The notes under the pieces: generated by a model
The model's input: the letters and a program-made list of their open reading frames with translations, nothing else
What the model was told of the DNA's origin: nothing
Database searches by the model: none
Source: an uncultured bacterium
Lineage (GTDB): Bacteria; Bacillota; Clostridia; Oscillospirales; Oscillospiraceae
Assembly (NCBI GenBank): GCA_946548895.1
Contig: CAMNQF010000001.1
Coordinates: forward strand, 124,001 to 188,000
Direction: 5' to 3'
DNA length: 64,000 nt
Translations under genes and position numbers: made by a program
Shown here: piece by piece, positions 1 through 7,841 of the stretch
Numbering within the stretch: the stretch's first letter is position 1
Layout of the letters: each line of letters begins with the position of its first letter

Positions 1-2
1 GC

Positions 3-1643
3 CGGAAGCTGGATTACGACGAGAAGGAGCCCTTTTACCAGTCGATGTACTCCGCGGTCCTGCTGGAGCGGACCGTCTGCGCGGGCTATTCGGAGACCTT
101 CTGCGCCATGATGAACGCGGTGGGCGTGGACGCCATGGTGGCCCTCAACGACATCCACGCGTGGAATGTGGTCAGGCTGGACGACGGCAGCTACTATGTG
201 GTGGATGTGCTGTGGAACGAAAACAAGGAGAACAACGACGACCCCAAGCGGGCGTATTTCAATGTCGGCGAGACGACCGCCAAGGCGCGGGACAGTGGAA
301 AGGCGGAGCACACGTTTGGGGCGGACCTGGCGGCTTGGGCGCCCGCGCTGTCCCAGGTGGACTATGTACCCACCCAGTATGATACGACGGGTTCCGGCGG
401 GAGCGCGGTCCACTTGGATCCGCCCCGGAATCTCCGTGCCACCTCCGATGAAGATGGAGTTGTCGGCGTTGCGTGGGACCCCGTGGACGGGGCGGACCAG
501 TACACCGTGGAGCTGTATACCAGCGACGGGAAAACGCTGCTGAAGAGCAAGTCCTTTGATAAAACCGATATTACGGTTCGGTTTAATTCCTATACCTCCC
601 TGGCAGTGCGCGTGTGCGCGGAGGCGCAGGAGGATGGGACCGTCTATCCATCCGGCTGGTCGGAGTTCCTCACCATCACCACGAAAACGGGTTCGTCCGC
701 GTCCACCCCCACTCCCACCCCCACTCCCGGCGTGACGCTGGACGCGCCCAAACATATCACCATCACCAAGGATGAGCCGGACGCAACCAGTTTTTCCTGG
801 GACGAGGTGGAGGGCGCCGAGCAGTATCAGATCGTCGTGTTCAAGGACAAGGCGTATACGCAGACCTGGGTCAGCAGCTTCAGAACAGTCACGTCCCAGG
901 GCCATACGAAGCTGGTGCCCGGCAGGACCTATTATTACGGCGTCCGGGCGGTTAAGACGGTGGACGGCAAGGACTACTACTCCGACTGGACCTATTTCTC
1001 CCACAAGACGCCCGAGAAAGCGGCCCCCACCCCCACTCCCGGCGTGACGCTGGACGCGCCCAAACATATCACCATCACCAAGGATGAGCCGGACGCAACC
1101 AGTTTTTCCTGGGACGAGGTGGAGGGCGCCGAGCAGTATCAGATCGTCGTGTTCAAGGACAAGGCGTATACGCAGACCTGGGTCAGCAGCTTCAGAACAG
1201 TCACGTCCCAGGGCCATACGAAGCTGGTGCCCGGCAGGACCTATTATTACGGCGTCCGGGCGGTTAAGACGGTGGACGGCAAGGACTACTACTCCGACTG
1301 GACCTACTTCTCCCACAAGACGCCCAAGGAAGCCGCCCAAGCCACCCCCAGCGCGTCTGTGGAGGTTGCGGCGCCCTCAAATATTATGGTTCGTGTCAGA
1401 TGGGACGACGCTACGATGGTGACATGGTCCGCCGTGAAAGGCGCGACAGGGTACGAGGTGTGCCAGTACAAGGATTCCTCGTACACAGAGGAGGCCGGCT
1501 ACTGCGAAGTAACGGAAACGAAATGTAATTACCCGGTCTCGAAGGACAAAGTTTTTTACTACGGCGTGCGGGCGGTGAAAGAAGTGGACGGCGTGAAATA
1601 TTACTCCGACTGGGTCAACAAAACCGCAAAGGCGTGGAGTTGA
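3..1643 (+). CDS. Secreted transglutaminase-like protein with C-terminal FN3 repeats (5' end missing)
   Basis: The reading frame is open from the window edge, so the N terminus is missing. The first part carries a transglutaminase-like cysteine-protease core: Cys in TVCAGYSETF (codon at 78), His in DIHAWN (codon at 156) and Asp in YYVVDVLW (codon at 204), in the usual Cys-His-Asp order. After a short linker come four fibronectin type III-like modules, the middle ones separated by Thr-Pro linkers. The second and third modules are almost identical in DNA. Such proteins are generally extracellular and may crosslink or cleave surface or wall material; substrate unknown. Followed by several hairpins. 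The superfamily is fairly sure, the activity is not. Confidence 0.75.
   Translation, partial: RKLDYDEKEPFYQSMYSAVLLERTVCAGYSETFCAMMNAVGVDAMVALNDIHAWNVVRLDDGSYYVVDVLWNENKENNDDPKRAYFNVGETTAKARDSGKAEHTFGADLAAWAPALSQVDYVPTQYDTTGSGGSAVHLDPPRNLRATSDEDGVVGVAWDPVDGADQYTVELYTSDGKTLLKSKSFDKTDITVRFNSYTSLAVRVCAEAQEDGTVYPSGWSEFLTITTKTGSSASTPTPTPTPGVTLDAPKHITITKDEPDATSFSWDEVEGAEQYQIVVFKDKAYTQTWVSSFRTVTSQGHTKLVPGRTYYYGVRAVKTVDGKDYYSDWTYFSHKTPEKAAPTPTPGVTLDAPKHITITKDEPDATSFSWDEVEGAEQYQIVVFKDKAYTQTWVSSFRTVTSQGHTKLVPGRTYYYGVRAVKTVDGKDYYSDWTYFSHKTPKEAAQATPSASVEVAAPSNIMVRVRWDDATMVTWSAVKGATGYEVCQYKDSSYTEEAGYCEVTETKCNYPVSKDKVFYYGVRAVKEVDGVKYYSDWVNKTAKAWS
714..1325 (+). repeat. Tandem duplication of one FN3 module (period 312 bp)
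   Basis: Positions 714-1013 and 1026-1325 match with a single difference seen (cctattt versus cctactt near 1000 and 1312). The unit encodes a Pro-Thr linker plus one FN3-like module of 104 codons and keeps frame. Near-identity including silent positions indicates a recent duplication or ongoing gene conversion; copy number may vary between strains. Confidence 0.9.
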
Positions 1644-1921
1644 CAGCCTGCCCGGCAAACGGTTTGACGGGGAAGGCCCTCCGCCGGATTTCCGGCGGAG
1701 GGCCCAGCGCGGCGAAAAAACTTTTTCGCCGCGCTGAGTGCGGTTTTTTGGAACAAAGGACGTTCCAAAAAACCGTTGATTGAACGTGAAAGACACCCCT
1801 CCTGGGTTTCTTTCACACTATCTTCCTTCCCGTCATCGAAAAAAAGCGGCTTCTTCGATAGATAGTCTCGGCCCTCCGCTGGATTTCCGGCGGAGGGCCT
1901 TCCCTTTGCTTTTTTAGCGCG
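1644..1921. terminator. Hairpin-rich intergenic region between convergent genes
   Basis: Several inverted repeats lie between the convergent transglutaminase and MATE genes: a GCCCTCCGCCGG / CCGGCGGAGGGC hairpin near 1675-1702, CAGCGCGGCGAAAAAA / TTTTTTCGCCGCGCTG-type arms at about 1704-1735, a CGGTTTTTTGGAAC / GTTCCAAAAAACCG pair at about 1741-1775, and a second copy of the first hairpin near 1871-1900. Together they are likely bidirectional terminators. No gene is seen here. Confidence 0.6.
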
Positions 1922-3301
1922 TCAGATCACGTGGTGCTCCTTCCACTTTCCCCGCAGGAACCGAATCAGGAACAGCGCGGCCCGGACCACCCAGTCCGCG
2001 AACATGGCCAGCCAGACCCCCAGCAGGCCCAGCCCCAGGTTCCGGCCCAGCAGGTAGCTCATGCCGATGCGGCAGATCCACATGGACAGCAGGGAGACCA
2101 CCATGGTGAATTTGGCGTCCCCCGCCGCCCGGAGGGCGTTTGGCAGGGTGAAGGACATGGGCCAGAAGACGGCGGTGAACACCGCGCACCAGCGCAGCAC
2201 CTGGATGGCGATGGCGGCGGTGGCGGGGGTGAGGTTGAACAGCGGCACCAGCGCCGGCGCCGCCAGGAACAGCCCCAGGCAGGAGACGCCCATGGCCAGG
2301 TAACAGACCTGCATCAGTTTTTTGGTGTAGCCCACCGCCTGGCCGTGGTCGCTGGCCCCCACGCACTGGCCCACCACCGTCACCATGCTCAGGCCCACCG
2401 CCTGCCCGGGAACGTTGATGAAGCCCGCGATGGAGCCGCTGATGGCGTTGGCGGCCACCGCGGAGCCTGCCACCGCCAGGTTTACCCCCGTGTCAAAGGA
2501 TGTCACCAGGCCCAGCACCAGCAGCTTGCCCACCTGGAACATCCCGTTCTCAATGCCCGCGGGCACGCCCACCCGCAGGATGGAGCGGACCATCCGCCAC
2601 TGGAGGGCGGGGCGGAACAGGTCCTCCACATACACCGGGAGGCTGGGCTGGCGGATTTTGACCCCGATAATCACCGCCGCCGCCACCCGGGACACCAGGG
2701 TGCCCAGCCCCGCCCCGGCGGCCCCCATCTGGAAGCCGTAGATCAGCAGGGCGTTCACCGCCACGTTGATGACGTTGACGATCAGGGAGTTGACCATGGA
2801 TACCTTGCTGTTGCCCATGGCCCGGAACAGGGCCGCCCCGGCGTTGTAGACGGCGATGAAGGGATAGGCCGCCGCCGTCAGCAGAAAGTAGGTGAGGGCC
2901 GGGCCCATCACCTCGCGGGAGATGTCGCCAAAGAGGAGGCGCAGGATGTGTTCCCGCAGGAGGAGGGCAATCCCCATGAGGACAACCGCCGCCAGCAGCG
3001 CCGTATACAGCAGCTGCTTGGCCGCCGACCGGGCGCTGTCCGGCTCCCGCCGGCCCAGGTACTGGGCCACCACCACCGCCCCGCCGGTGGACAGAGCGGT
3101 GAAAATGTTGATGATCAAGTTGTTGATGCCGTCTACCAGGGACACCCCGGAGACCACCGCCTCGCCGGCGGTTGTCACCATCATGATATCCGCCATGCCC
3201 ACCGTCATCAGCAGCAGCTGCTCGATGACCAGGGGGATCATGAGGCGGACCAGGTCCTGATTGGTAAAGAGGGGCTTGGAGGCCCGCGCTGTGGTTTCCA
3301 T
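1922..3301 (-). CDS. MATE family efflux transporter
   Basis: A 459-residue polytopic membrane protein of the multidrug and toxic compound extrusion family, which exports cationic compounds using a Na+ or H+ gradient. The N terminus (LVRLMIPLVIEQLLLMTVGMADIMMV) and the two half-repeats of about six membrane segments each, including the repeat of GxGxGxG and PxxAxxxxG-like signatures (VNVINVAVNALLIYGFQMGAAGAG region), are typical, as is the length. The frame stays open a further 690 nt upstream, but the start at 3301 is preceded by AAGAGGTG at good spacing and begins the family homology, so it is chosen. Substrate cannot be predicted. Confidence 0.88.
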   Translation of the reverse strand: METTARASKPLFTNQDLVRLMIPLVIEQLLLMTVGMADIMMVTTAGEAVVSGVSLVDGINNLIINIFTALSTGGAVVVAQYLGRREPDSARSAAKQLLYTALLAAVVLMGIALLLREHILRLLFGDISREVMGPALTYFLLTAAAYPFIAVYNAGAALFRAMGNSKVSMVNSLIVNVINVAVNALLIYGFQMGAAGAGLGTLVSRVAAAVIIGVKIRQPSLPVYVEDLFRPALQWRMVRSILRVGVPAGIENGMFQVGKLLVLGLVTSFDTGVNLAVAGSAVAANAISGSIAGFINVPGQAVGLSMVTVVGQCVGASDHGQAVGYTKKLMQVCYLAMGVSCLGLFLAAPALVPLFNLTPATAAIAIQVLRWCAVFTAVFWPMSFTLPNALRAAGDAKFTMVVSLLSMWICRIGMSYLLGRNLGLGLLGVWLAMFADWVVRAALFLIRFLRGKWKEHHVI

Positions 3302-3596
3302 CGGGTTACACCTCTTGTTCCGGCGGGCGGCCCGTGCCGGACCGTCCTGTCGCTTTAGAGGCCATTTTAGCACGGTTTTATCCCAAATGAAACCGTGTTT
3401 TTCCACAAAAAATGTGCTCCGGGAGATGACCGAAAAGCCAGTCTGCCGGGACCGCGCCCCGGCGCCGCGGCGGGTGGGGCCTGGGTCCTCCCCGCAAAAT
3501 TTTTGGGCAGGGCCCTCAGACGCTGGAAACCGTCCGCCGGATGTGGTAAAATGGCGCTGGCGGCGTGGGCCGCCCACATAGAAAGGAAGGTTTGCC

Positions 3597-4577
3597 ATGA
3601 ATACGCTGATTATGATGACAGGGCTGGCGCTGGCGGCGCTGGGCGTGGCGCTGACGGCGCTGCTGGGCGTCCGCACCGCCCGGGACAACCGCCGCGCCGA
3701 CGTCCCCAAGAGAAAAGCGCCCCGGTGGCCGCTGGTGTTCGCCGCGCTGGGGCTGGCGTGCGTGGTGGCGGGCAACTGCTTCACCGTGGTGCCCACGGGG
3801 TATACCGGCGTGCGCACCACCTTCGGGCTCATCGACCAGGAGTCGTGTATGCCCGGCTTCAACTTTGTCACCCCCTTCGTCCAGAATATCTCGCTGGTGA
3901 ACAACAAGCAGCAGGATATCCGTTTCACGGACAAAATCTGGTCGGAGACCAAAGAGCAGACTGTGGTGTACATGGAGAACGTGACCGTCACATACCAGAT
4001 TGTCCCGGAGGCCAGCGCCTGGATCTACGCCAACGTGGAGAACTGGGTGGAGGAACTGGTGGACGTGGACATCGTCAGCTCGGCGCTGAAGTCAGCGGCC
4101 AGGGCACTGTCCGCTGACATCGTGACCGACCGCTCGGTGATTGAGACGGAGGCCCGGGATCTGCTTCAAGCCGCCCTGGACGGCAAGTATGGGGACAACC
4201 GGGTGGTCATCAAGGGCGTCATCATCAACAACATGGACTTTGACGAGTCCTACAACCAGGCCATCGCCCAGAAGTCCCAGGCCATTCAGGAGCAGCAGGA
4301 GCAGGCCATCCGCAACCAGACGAACATCGACAAGGCACGGGCCGAGGCGGAGGCGGAGCGGGAGCGGGCCCAGGGCCTGGCAGACGCGGAGCTGATCCAG
4401 GCGGAGGCCAAGGCGAAGGCCAATGAGATCATCAGCAACAGCATCACGGAGGCCACCCAGAGGCAGGACGCCATCGACAAGTGGAACGGCGAGCTGCCCC
4501 GGTATACCGGGGGCGGGGATGTGTCCTTTGGCATTCTGGACGCCGCCGGGCCCTCGGCGGCCCAGCCGGCCGGGTGA
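3597..4577 (+). CDS. SPFH / band 7 (prohibitin-like) membrane protein
   Basis: A 326-residue protein with two N-terminal hydrophobic segments (about residues 3-22 and 44-62), then an SPFH/band 7 domain that opens with the typical VVPTGYTGVRTTFG, and a long Glu/Ala/Gln-rich coiled coil from about residue 215 to 285. SPFH proteins form oligomeric membrane scaffolds that organise microdomains or regulate proteases. Start fixed by GGAAGG seven bases upstream. The 295 bp before it hold no gene; a TAAAAT with an upstream TGG at about 3546 could be an extended -10. No partner gene (for example NfeD) is adjacent. Confidence 0.8.
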   Translation: MNTLIMMTGLALAALGVALTALLGVRTARDNRRADVPKRKAPRWPLVFAALGLACVVAGNCFTVVPTGYTGVRTTFGLIDQESCMPGFNFVTPFVQNISLVNNKQQDIRFTDKIWSETKEQTVVYMENVTVTYQIVPEASAWIYANVENWVEELVDVDIVSSALKSAARALSADIVTDRSVIETEARDLLQAALDGKYGDNRVVIKGVIINNMDFDESYNQAIAQKSQAIQEQQEQAIRNQTNIDKARAEAEAERERAQGLADAELIQAEAKAKANEIISNSITEATQRQDAIDKWNGELPRYTGGGDVSFGILDAAGPSAAQPAG

Positions 4578-4587
4578 GCGCGGTGAA

Positions 4588-4616
4588 ACGCCGGACGCGG
4601 CCGCGTCCGGCGTTTT
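4588..4616 (+). terminator. Intrinsic terminator after the SPFH gene
   Basis: A fully self-complementary GC-rich stem (ACGCCGGACGCG paired with CGCGTCCGGCGT) starts 10 bases after the SPFH stop codon and runs into TTTT. Confidence 0.75.
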
Positions 4617-4646
4617 CCGCTGTGGAGGGGGCCGCAAAATTTCCTC

Positions 4647-4675
4647 TTGACTTTTGCGCATAAAAGTGCTAAATT
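4647..4675 (+). promoter_or_regulatory. Sigma-A promoter for the aro/tyr leader
   Basis: TTGACT (4647-4652) and TAAATT (4670-4675) with a 17-bp spacer. Transcription would start near 4682, some 24 bases before the leader peptide start. Confidence 0.65.
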
Positions 4676-4705
4676 ATCCCCAGCATACAAAAGGGAGGGC
4701 TGCGC

Positions 4706-4774
4706 ATGGACTGCCGGAGCTACGGGTATGGCGATTACCGCTATTATGATAGCGGCGGTTTGTCATGCCCTTGA
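4706..4774 (+). CDS. Tyrosine-rich leader peptide (attenuator) upstream of DAHP synthase
   Basis: A 22-codon frame starting with ATG behind AAGGGAGGG. It encodes Met-Asp-Cys-Arg-Ser, then five Tyr residues among residues 6-14 (codons at 4721, 4727, 4736, 4742, 4745; the last two adjacent), and ends in TGA at 4772. An intrinsic terminator follows 27 bases later and DAHP synthase then prephenate dehydrogenase (the committed step to tyrosine) come next. This is the layout of a ribosome-mediated attenuator: starvation for Tyr-tRNA should stall the ribosome on the Tyr codons and let transcription pass the terminator. A possible antiterminator pairs CCCTTG (4768-4773) with CAAGGG (4809-4814). Sequence evidence is strong; regulation is inferred. 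Confidence 0.85.
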   Translation: MDCRSYGYGDYRYYDSGGLSCP

Positions 4775-4801
4775 GCGGCGGTGCGGCACAGTTCCCGTGC
4801 G

Positions 4802-4827
4802 GCGGCCCCAAGGGGGCCGCTTTTTCT
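4802..4827 (+). terminator. Attenuator terminator of the aro/tyr leader
   Basis: GCGGCCCC (4802-4809) and GGGGCCGC (4813-4820) form a perfect 8-bp stem with a 3-base loop, followed by TTTTTCT. It lies between the leader peptide and the DAHP synthase gene, so it must be read through for the operon to be expressed. Confidence 0.85.
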
Positions 4828-4907
4828 ATGCGGAAGCGCGGAGCGGCCGAATGTCCTTGCCGCCTCGCAGCGTGACAACAAACAAACGCACAAAGGAGAG
4901 AGTAACT

Positions 4908-5924
4908 ATGGTAGTCATTATGAAGCGGGAGTTCACTCCCGAGCAGCTGGAGACCGCCGTTCGGACCATGGAGGCCGGAGGGGTGCGGGTGATGGTGTCC
5001 AAGGGCGCCGAAACCACCATCCTGGGCGCGGAGGGCGACGCGGGCGCCCTGAATCAGGAGCAGCTGGCCCAGCTGGACGGCGTGGAGCGGGTGATGCGGG
5101 TGAGCGAGCCCTACAAAAAAGCCAACCGCAAGTACCATCCCGACGACTCGGTGATCGGCATCGGGGGCGGGGTGACCGTGGGCGGAAACAAGATCGCGGT
5201 GATTGCCGGACCCTGTTCCGTGGAGAGCGAGGAGCAGATTCTGGAGGTGGCCCAGTCGGTTCAGAAGTCCGGCGCCGCCGCCCTCCGGGGGGGCGCCTAC
5301 AAGCCCCGCACCTCCCCCTACGCCTTTCAGGGCAAGGGGGTGGAGGGCGTCCTCCTGCTGGACGAGGCCCGGAAGGCCACCGGCCTGCCCATCGTGTCCG
5401 AGCTGATGAGCGCGGACCAGCTCCCCCTCTTTGAGGAGGCGGTGGACGTGATCCAGATCGGGGCCCGGAATATGCAGAACTTTGACCTGCTGAAGAAGGT
5501 GGGCAGGAGCAGTAAGCCTGTGCTGCTGAAGCGGGGGCTGTCCTCCACCATTGAGGAGTGGCTGATGAGCGCGGAGTACATCATGGCGGGGGGCAATCCC
5601 AACGTGATTCTGTGTGAGCGGGGCATCCGCACCTTCGAGACCTACACCCGGAACACCCTGGACCTGTCGGCGGTGCTGGCGGTGAAGCGGCAGAGCCACC
5701 TGCCCGTGGTGGTGGACCCCTCCCACGCCTGCGGCAAGGCGTGGATGGTGGAGCGGATGGCTATGGCGGCGGTGGCCGCCGGGGCGGACGGGCTCATCAT
5801 CGAGGTGCACAACAACCCCTCCTGCGCCCTGTGCGACGGGGCCCAGTCGGTGACGCCGGAGCAGTTCGGCGGGATCATGGACAAGCTGCGGACGGTGGCC
5901 CGGTGCGTGGGGCGGGAAGTGTGA
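4908..5924 (+). CDS. aroF: 3-deoxy-7-phosphoheptulonate (DAHP) synthase
   Basis: 338 residues. Catalyses phosphoenolpyruvate plus erythrose 4-phosphate to DAHP, the first shikimate-pathway step, in the cytoplasm. An N-terminal ferredoxin-like regulatory segment (about residues 1-70, MKREFTPEQLETAVRTMEAG) precedes the TIM barrel. Barrel signatures include AVIAGPCSVES, LRGGAYKPRTSPYAFQG, IGARNMQNFDLL, LLKRGLSSTIEEW and VVVDPSHACGK, as in the short Thermotoga/Bacillus-type (AroA-beta) enzymes. The start behind AAAGGAG at 4891-4897 was chosen over a much longer open frame that overlaps the leader. It is the first gene after the Tyr attenuator and is followed by tyrA, so it is probably the tyrosine-controlled isoenzyme. 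Confidence 0.93.
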   Translation: MVVIMKREFTPEQLETAVRTMEAGGVRVMVSKGAETTILGAEGDAGALNQEQLAQLDGVERVMRVSEPYKKANRKYHPDDSVIGIGGGVTVGGNKIAVIAGPCSVESEEQILEVAQSVQKSGAAALRGGAYKPRTSPYAFQGKGVEGVLLLDEARKATGLPIVSELMSADQLPLFEEAVDVIQIGARNMQNFDLLKKVGRSSKPVLLKRGLSSTIEEWLMSAEYIMAGGNPNVILCERGIRTFETYTRNTLDLSAVLAVKRQSHLPVVVDPSHACGKAWMVERMAMAAVAAGADGLIIEVHNNPSCALCDGAQSVTPEQFGGIMDKLRTVARCVGREV

Positions 5925-6040
5925 GGGCAGGCGCATAGGGCCGCCTGGAACGGCGCGGCTTCTGCCCGGGACGGAGCGAAAGCGGCCCGGCTATGCGCCC
6001 AGCCCGAGTATGACAACCGGGAAGTGTGCGGGCAGGCGCG
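5913..6040 (+). repeat. 105-bp direct-repeat step between aroF and tyrA
   Basis: CGGGAAGTGTGAGGGCAGGC at 5913 recurs as CGGGAAGTGTGCGGGCAGGC at 6018 (23 bases, two differences). The first copy contains the aroF stop codon; the second lies just before the tyrA ribosome site. The 82 bases between contain a GGACGGAGCGAAAGCGG piece resembling the repeat family seen at 8.6-9.6 kb. This looks like an insertion with duplicated flanks or a local duplication. Confidence 0.65.
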
Positions 6041-6062
6041 CAAAACAGGAGGGGTATTTCAC

Positions 6063-6935
6063 ATGAAAAAAATTCTAGTGGTGGGCCTGGGCCTGATCGG
6101 CGGATCCCTGGCCATGGCCCTCCAGGGCTTCGAGGACTTTGAGGTGGTGGGGGCGGTGCGCTCCCAGGCCACCCACGACAAGGCGCTGGCCAAACACGCG
6201 GCGGACCGGCTCACCTTCGACCCCGCCGCCGAGCTGCCCGGGGCCGACGTGGTGGTGCTGTGCCAGGACCCGGCGGGCATCACCGCTTTCCTGCGGGACA
6301 ACCGGGACCGCTTCAAGCCCGGCAGCCTCATCTGGGACGTGTGCGGCGTGAAAACCGCCGTGATGGCGGCGGCGAAATGCCTGCCCGAGGGGGTGGACTT
6401 CATCGGCTGCCACCCCATGGCGGGCAAGGAGGTGTCCGGCATTGCCAACGCCGAGGCGGGGCTGTTCCGCAACACCCACTTCATCGTCACCCCCGGCCCG
6501 AACGCCACCCAGGAGCACCTGGACCTGCTGCGCCGGATGGCGGACTGGTGCCGGTTTGGCGACGTGATCGTCACCACCCCGGAGCGCCACGACCAGATGA
6601 TCGCCTACACCAGCCAGCTGATGCACGTCATCGCCGTGTCGGTGTGCGCCGACGAGGGGCTGTTCTCCTGCAAGGGCTTCGAGGGGGGCTCCTTCCGGGA
6701 TTGCACCCGGGTGGCCGCCCTGGACCCGGCCATGTGGACGCAGCTGTTCACCCTCAACGCCCCGGCGCTGTGCCGGGTGGTGGAGGAGCTGGAGGGGCGG
6801 CTGCGGGCGTACCGGGAGGCCATCCAGTCTGGCGACCGGGAGACGCTGTCCGCCATGCTGGCCTCCGCGTCGGAGCGGAAGAAGCGGATTGACCTGGAGC
6901 GGGCCCGGGGCGACGATGTGCGCCCGTCTTTCTGA
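6063..6935 (+). CDS. tyrA: Prephenate dehydrogenase
   Basis: 290 residues. Oxidatively decarboxylates prephenate to 4-hydroxyphenylpyruvate with NAD(P)+, the committed step to tyrosine. The N-terminal Rossmann motif is ILVVGLGLIGGSLAMAL (residues 4-20); the catalytic-domain signatures include FIGCHPMAGKEVSGIANA and the conserved His in HPMAG, then SQLMHVIAVS and EGGSFRDCTRVA. No ACT domain is visible, so feedback control may rest on the leader attenuator. AGGAGG lies 8 bases before the ATG. Co-transcribed with aroF (138-bp gap). Confidence 0.93.
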   Translation: MKKILVVGLGLIGGSLAMALQGFEDFEVVGAVRSQATHDKALAKHAADRLTFDPAAELPGADVVVLCQDPAGITAFLRDNRDRFKPGSLIWDVCGVKTAVMAAAKCLPEGVDFIGCHPMAGKEVSGIANAEAGLFRNTHFIVTPGPNATQEHLDLLRRMADWCRFGDVIVTTPERHDQMIAYTSQLMHVIAVSVCADEGLFSCKGFEGGSFRDCTRVAALDPAMWTQLFTLNAPALCRVVEELEGRLRAYREAIQSGDRETLSAMLASASERKKRIDLERARGDDVRPSF

Positions 6936-6940
6936 ATAAA

Positions 6941-6969
6941 TTGACGCGGGCCGTCCCAGGTGGTATACT
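6941..6969 (+). promoter_or_regulatory. Sigma-A promoter for the Nudix gene
   Basis: TTGACG (6941-6946) and TATACT (6964-6969), spacer 17 bp, directly after the tyrA stop. Confidence 0.75.
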
Positions 6970-7019
6970 GGGGCGGCACAGCTTTGTCAAAAAAATTTAC
7001 AGCTGTGGGGGAGGCCGTT

Positions 7020-7502
7020 ATGGGTTACATCATGGACCTGCGGGCCTATGTGGGCCACCGTCCGCTCATTCAAGTGGGCTCCAGCGTCATTCTGGAGGAC
7101 GAACAGGGGCGTATTCTGCTCCAGCTGCGCACGGACAACAATCAATGGAGCTTCTCCGCGGCGGGCTCCATGGAACCGGGCGAAGCGCCGGAGAATACCG
7201 CCCGCCGGGAACTGCTGGAGGAGACGGGCCTCACCGCACACACCCTGGAGCTATACGGCGTATACGCCGGACCGAAGGAGCATCACATCTACCCCAACGG
7301 CGACGAGGTTTACAACGTGGAGTTTGCCTACGCCTGCCGGGATTGGTCGGGGACGCTGAAGTGCCAGGAGGGCGAAGTGGAGGATCTGCGGTTTTTTGCT
7401 CTGGACCAGCTGCCCGCCGCCCTGTCTGGGCAGACTGGGCGGCGGCTGAAGGACTGGATGAAGTACAGGCGGGCGGGGACTGCCGGTGAATTCCGCACAT
7501 AA
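7020..7502 (+). CDS. Nudix family hydrolase
   Basis: 160 residues. The Nudix box is complete: GSMEPGE, seven residues, then RELLEETGL, matching Gx5Ex7REUxEExGU, so Mg2+-dependent cleavage of a nucleoside diphosphate linked to another moiety is expected. The substrate is unknown; the overall form resembles small housecleaning MutT/ADP-ribose-type enzymes. A start behind GGGGGAGG was chosen. It has its own sigma-A promoter and ends 55 bases before yabP. Confidence 0.88.
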   Translation: MGYIMDLRAYVGHRPLIQVGSSVILEDEQGRILLQLRTDNNQWSFSAAGSMEPGEAPENTARRELLEETGLTAHTLELYGVYAGPKEHHIYPNGDEVYNVEFAYACRDWSGTLKCQEGEVEDLRFFALDQLPAALSGQTGRRLKDWMKYRRAGTAGEFRT

Positions 7503-7557
7503 TCCTGGGACAAACCCCATAAAATGGACCATCAAGGCAAAGGGAGATGGTCCAATT

Positions 7558-7839
7558 ATGGCGTATGAAGGCGGGCTGTCCGCTCCCCACCATGTGGTGA
7601 TTGAGGAGCGGAAAAGCCTCACCGTGTCCGGGGTGGAGGACGTGGAGCGGTTTGATGAGAACACCATTGTGCTGTCCACCTCCAAGGGCCCCATGGTGGT
7701 GTCCGGGGAGAACCTGCACATTGAGAAGCTGTCCCTGGACGGCGGCGACCTGAAGGTGGAGGGGGACATCGACGCCGTCACCTATGAGGACGAGGCGGCC
7801 GGAGGCCGGGGCGGCTTCCTGGCGCGGCTGCTGCGCTGA
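7558..7839 (+). CDS. yabP: Sporulation protein YabP
   Basis: 93 residues. Matches the YabP/YqfC family by its core HHVVIEERKSLTVSGVEDVE followed by FDENTIVLSTSKG and GENLHIEKLSLDGGDL, and by position directly before yabQ. In Bacillus YabP is a sigma-E-controlled protein needed for spore coat/cortex assembly. AAAGGGAGATGG lies upstream of the ATG. Two bases separate it from yabQ, so translation is probably coupled. Confidence 0.9.
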   Translation: MAYEGGLSAPHHVVIEERKSLTVSGVEDVERFDENTIVLSTSKGPMVVSGENLHIEKLSLDGGDLKVEGDIDAVTYEDEAAGGRGGFLARLLR

Positions 7840-7841
7840 CC

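Noticed and set aside
714..1325. CRISPR-like repeat array
   Set aside because: There are only two copies of 300 bp and they encode protein in frame; no short repeats with unique spacers occur anywhere in the window.
1922..3991. The MATE gene read as a 689-residue protein from 3991
   Set aside because: The extra 230 residues cross the SPFH gene on the other strand; family homology and the ribosome site place the start at 3301.
4706..4827. T-box riboswitch for tyrosine
   Set aside because: The leader is too short and has no T-box sequence (TGGNACCGCG type) or specifier-loop layout; the Tyr-rich peptide explains it better.
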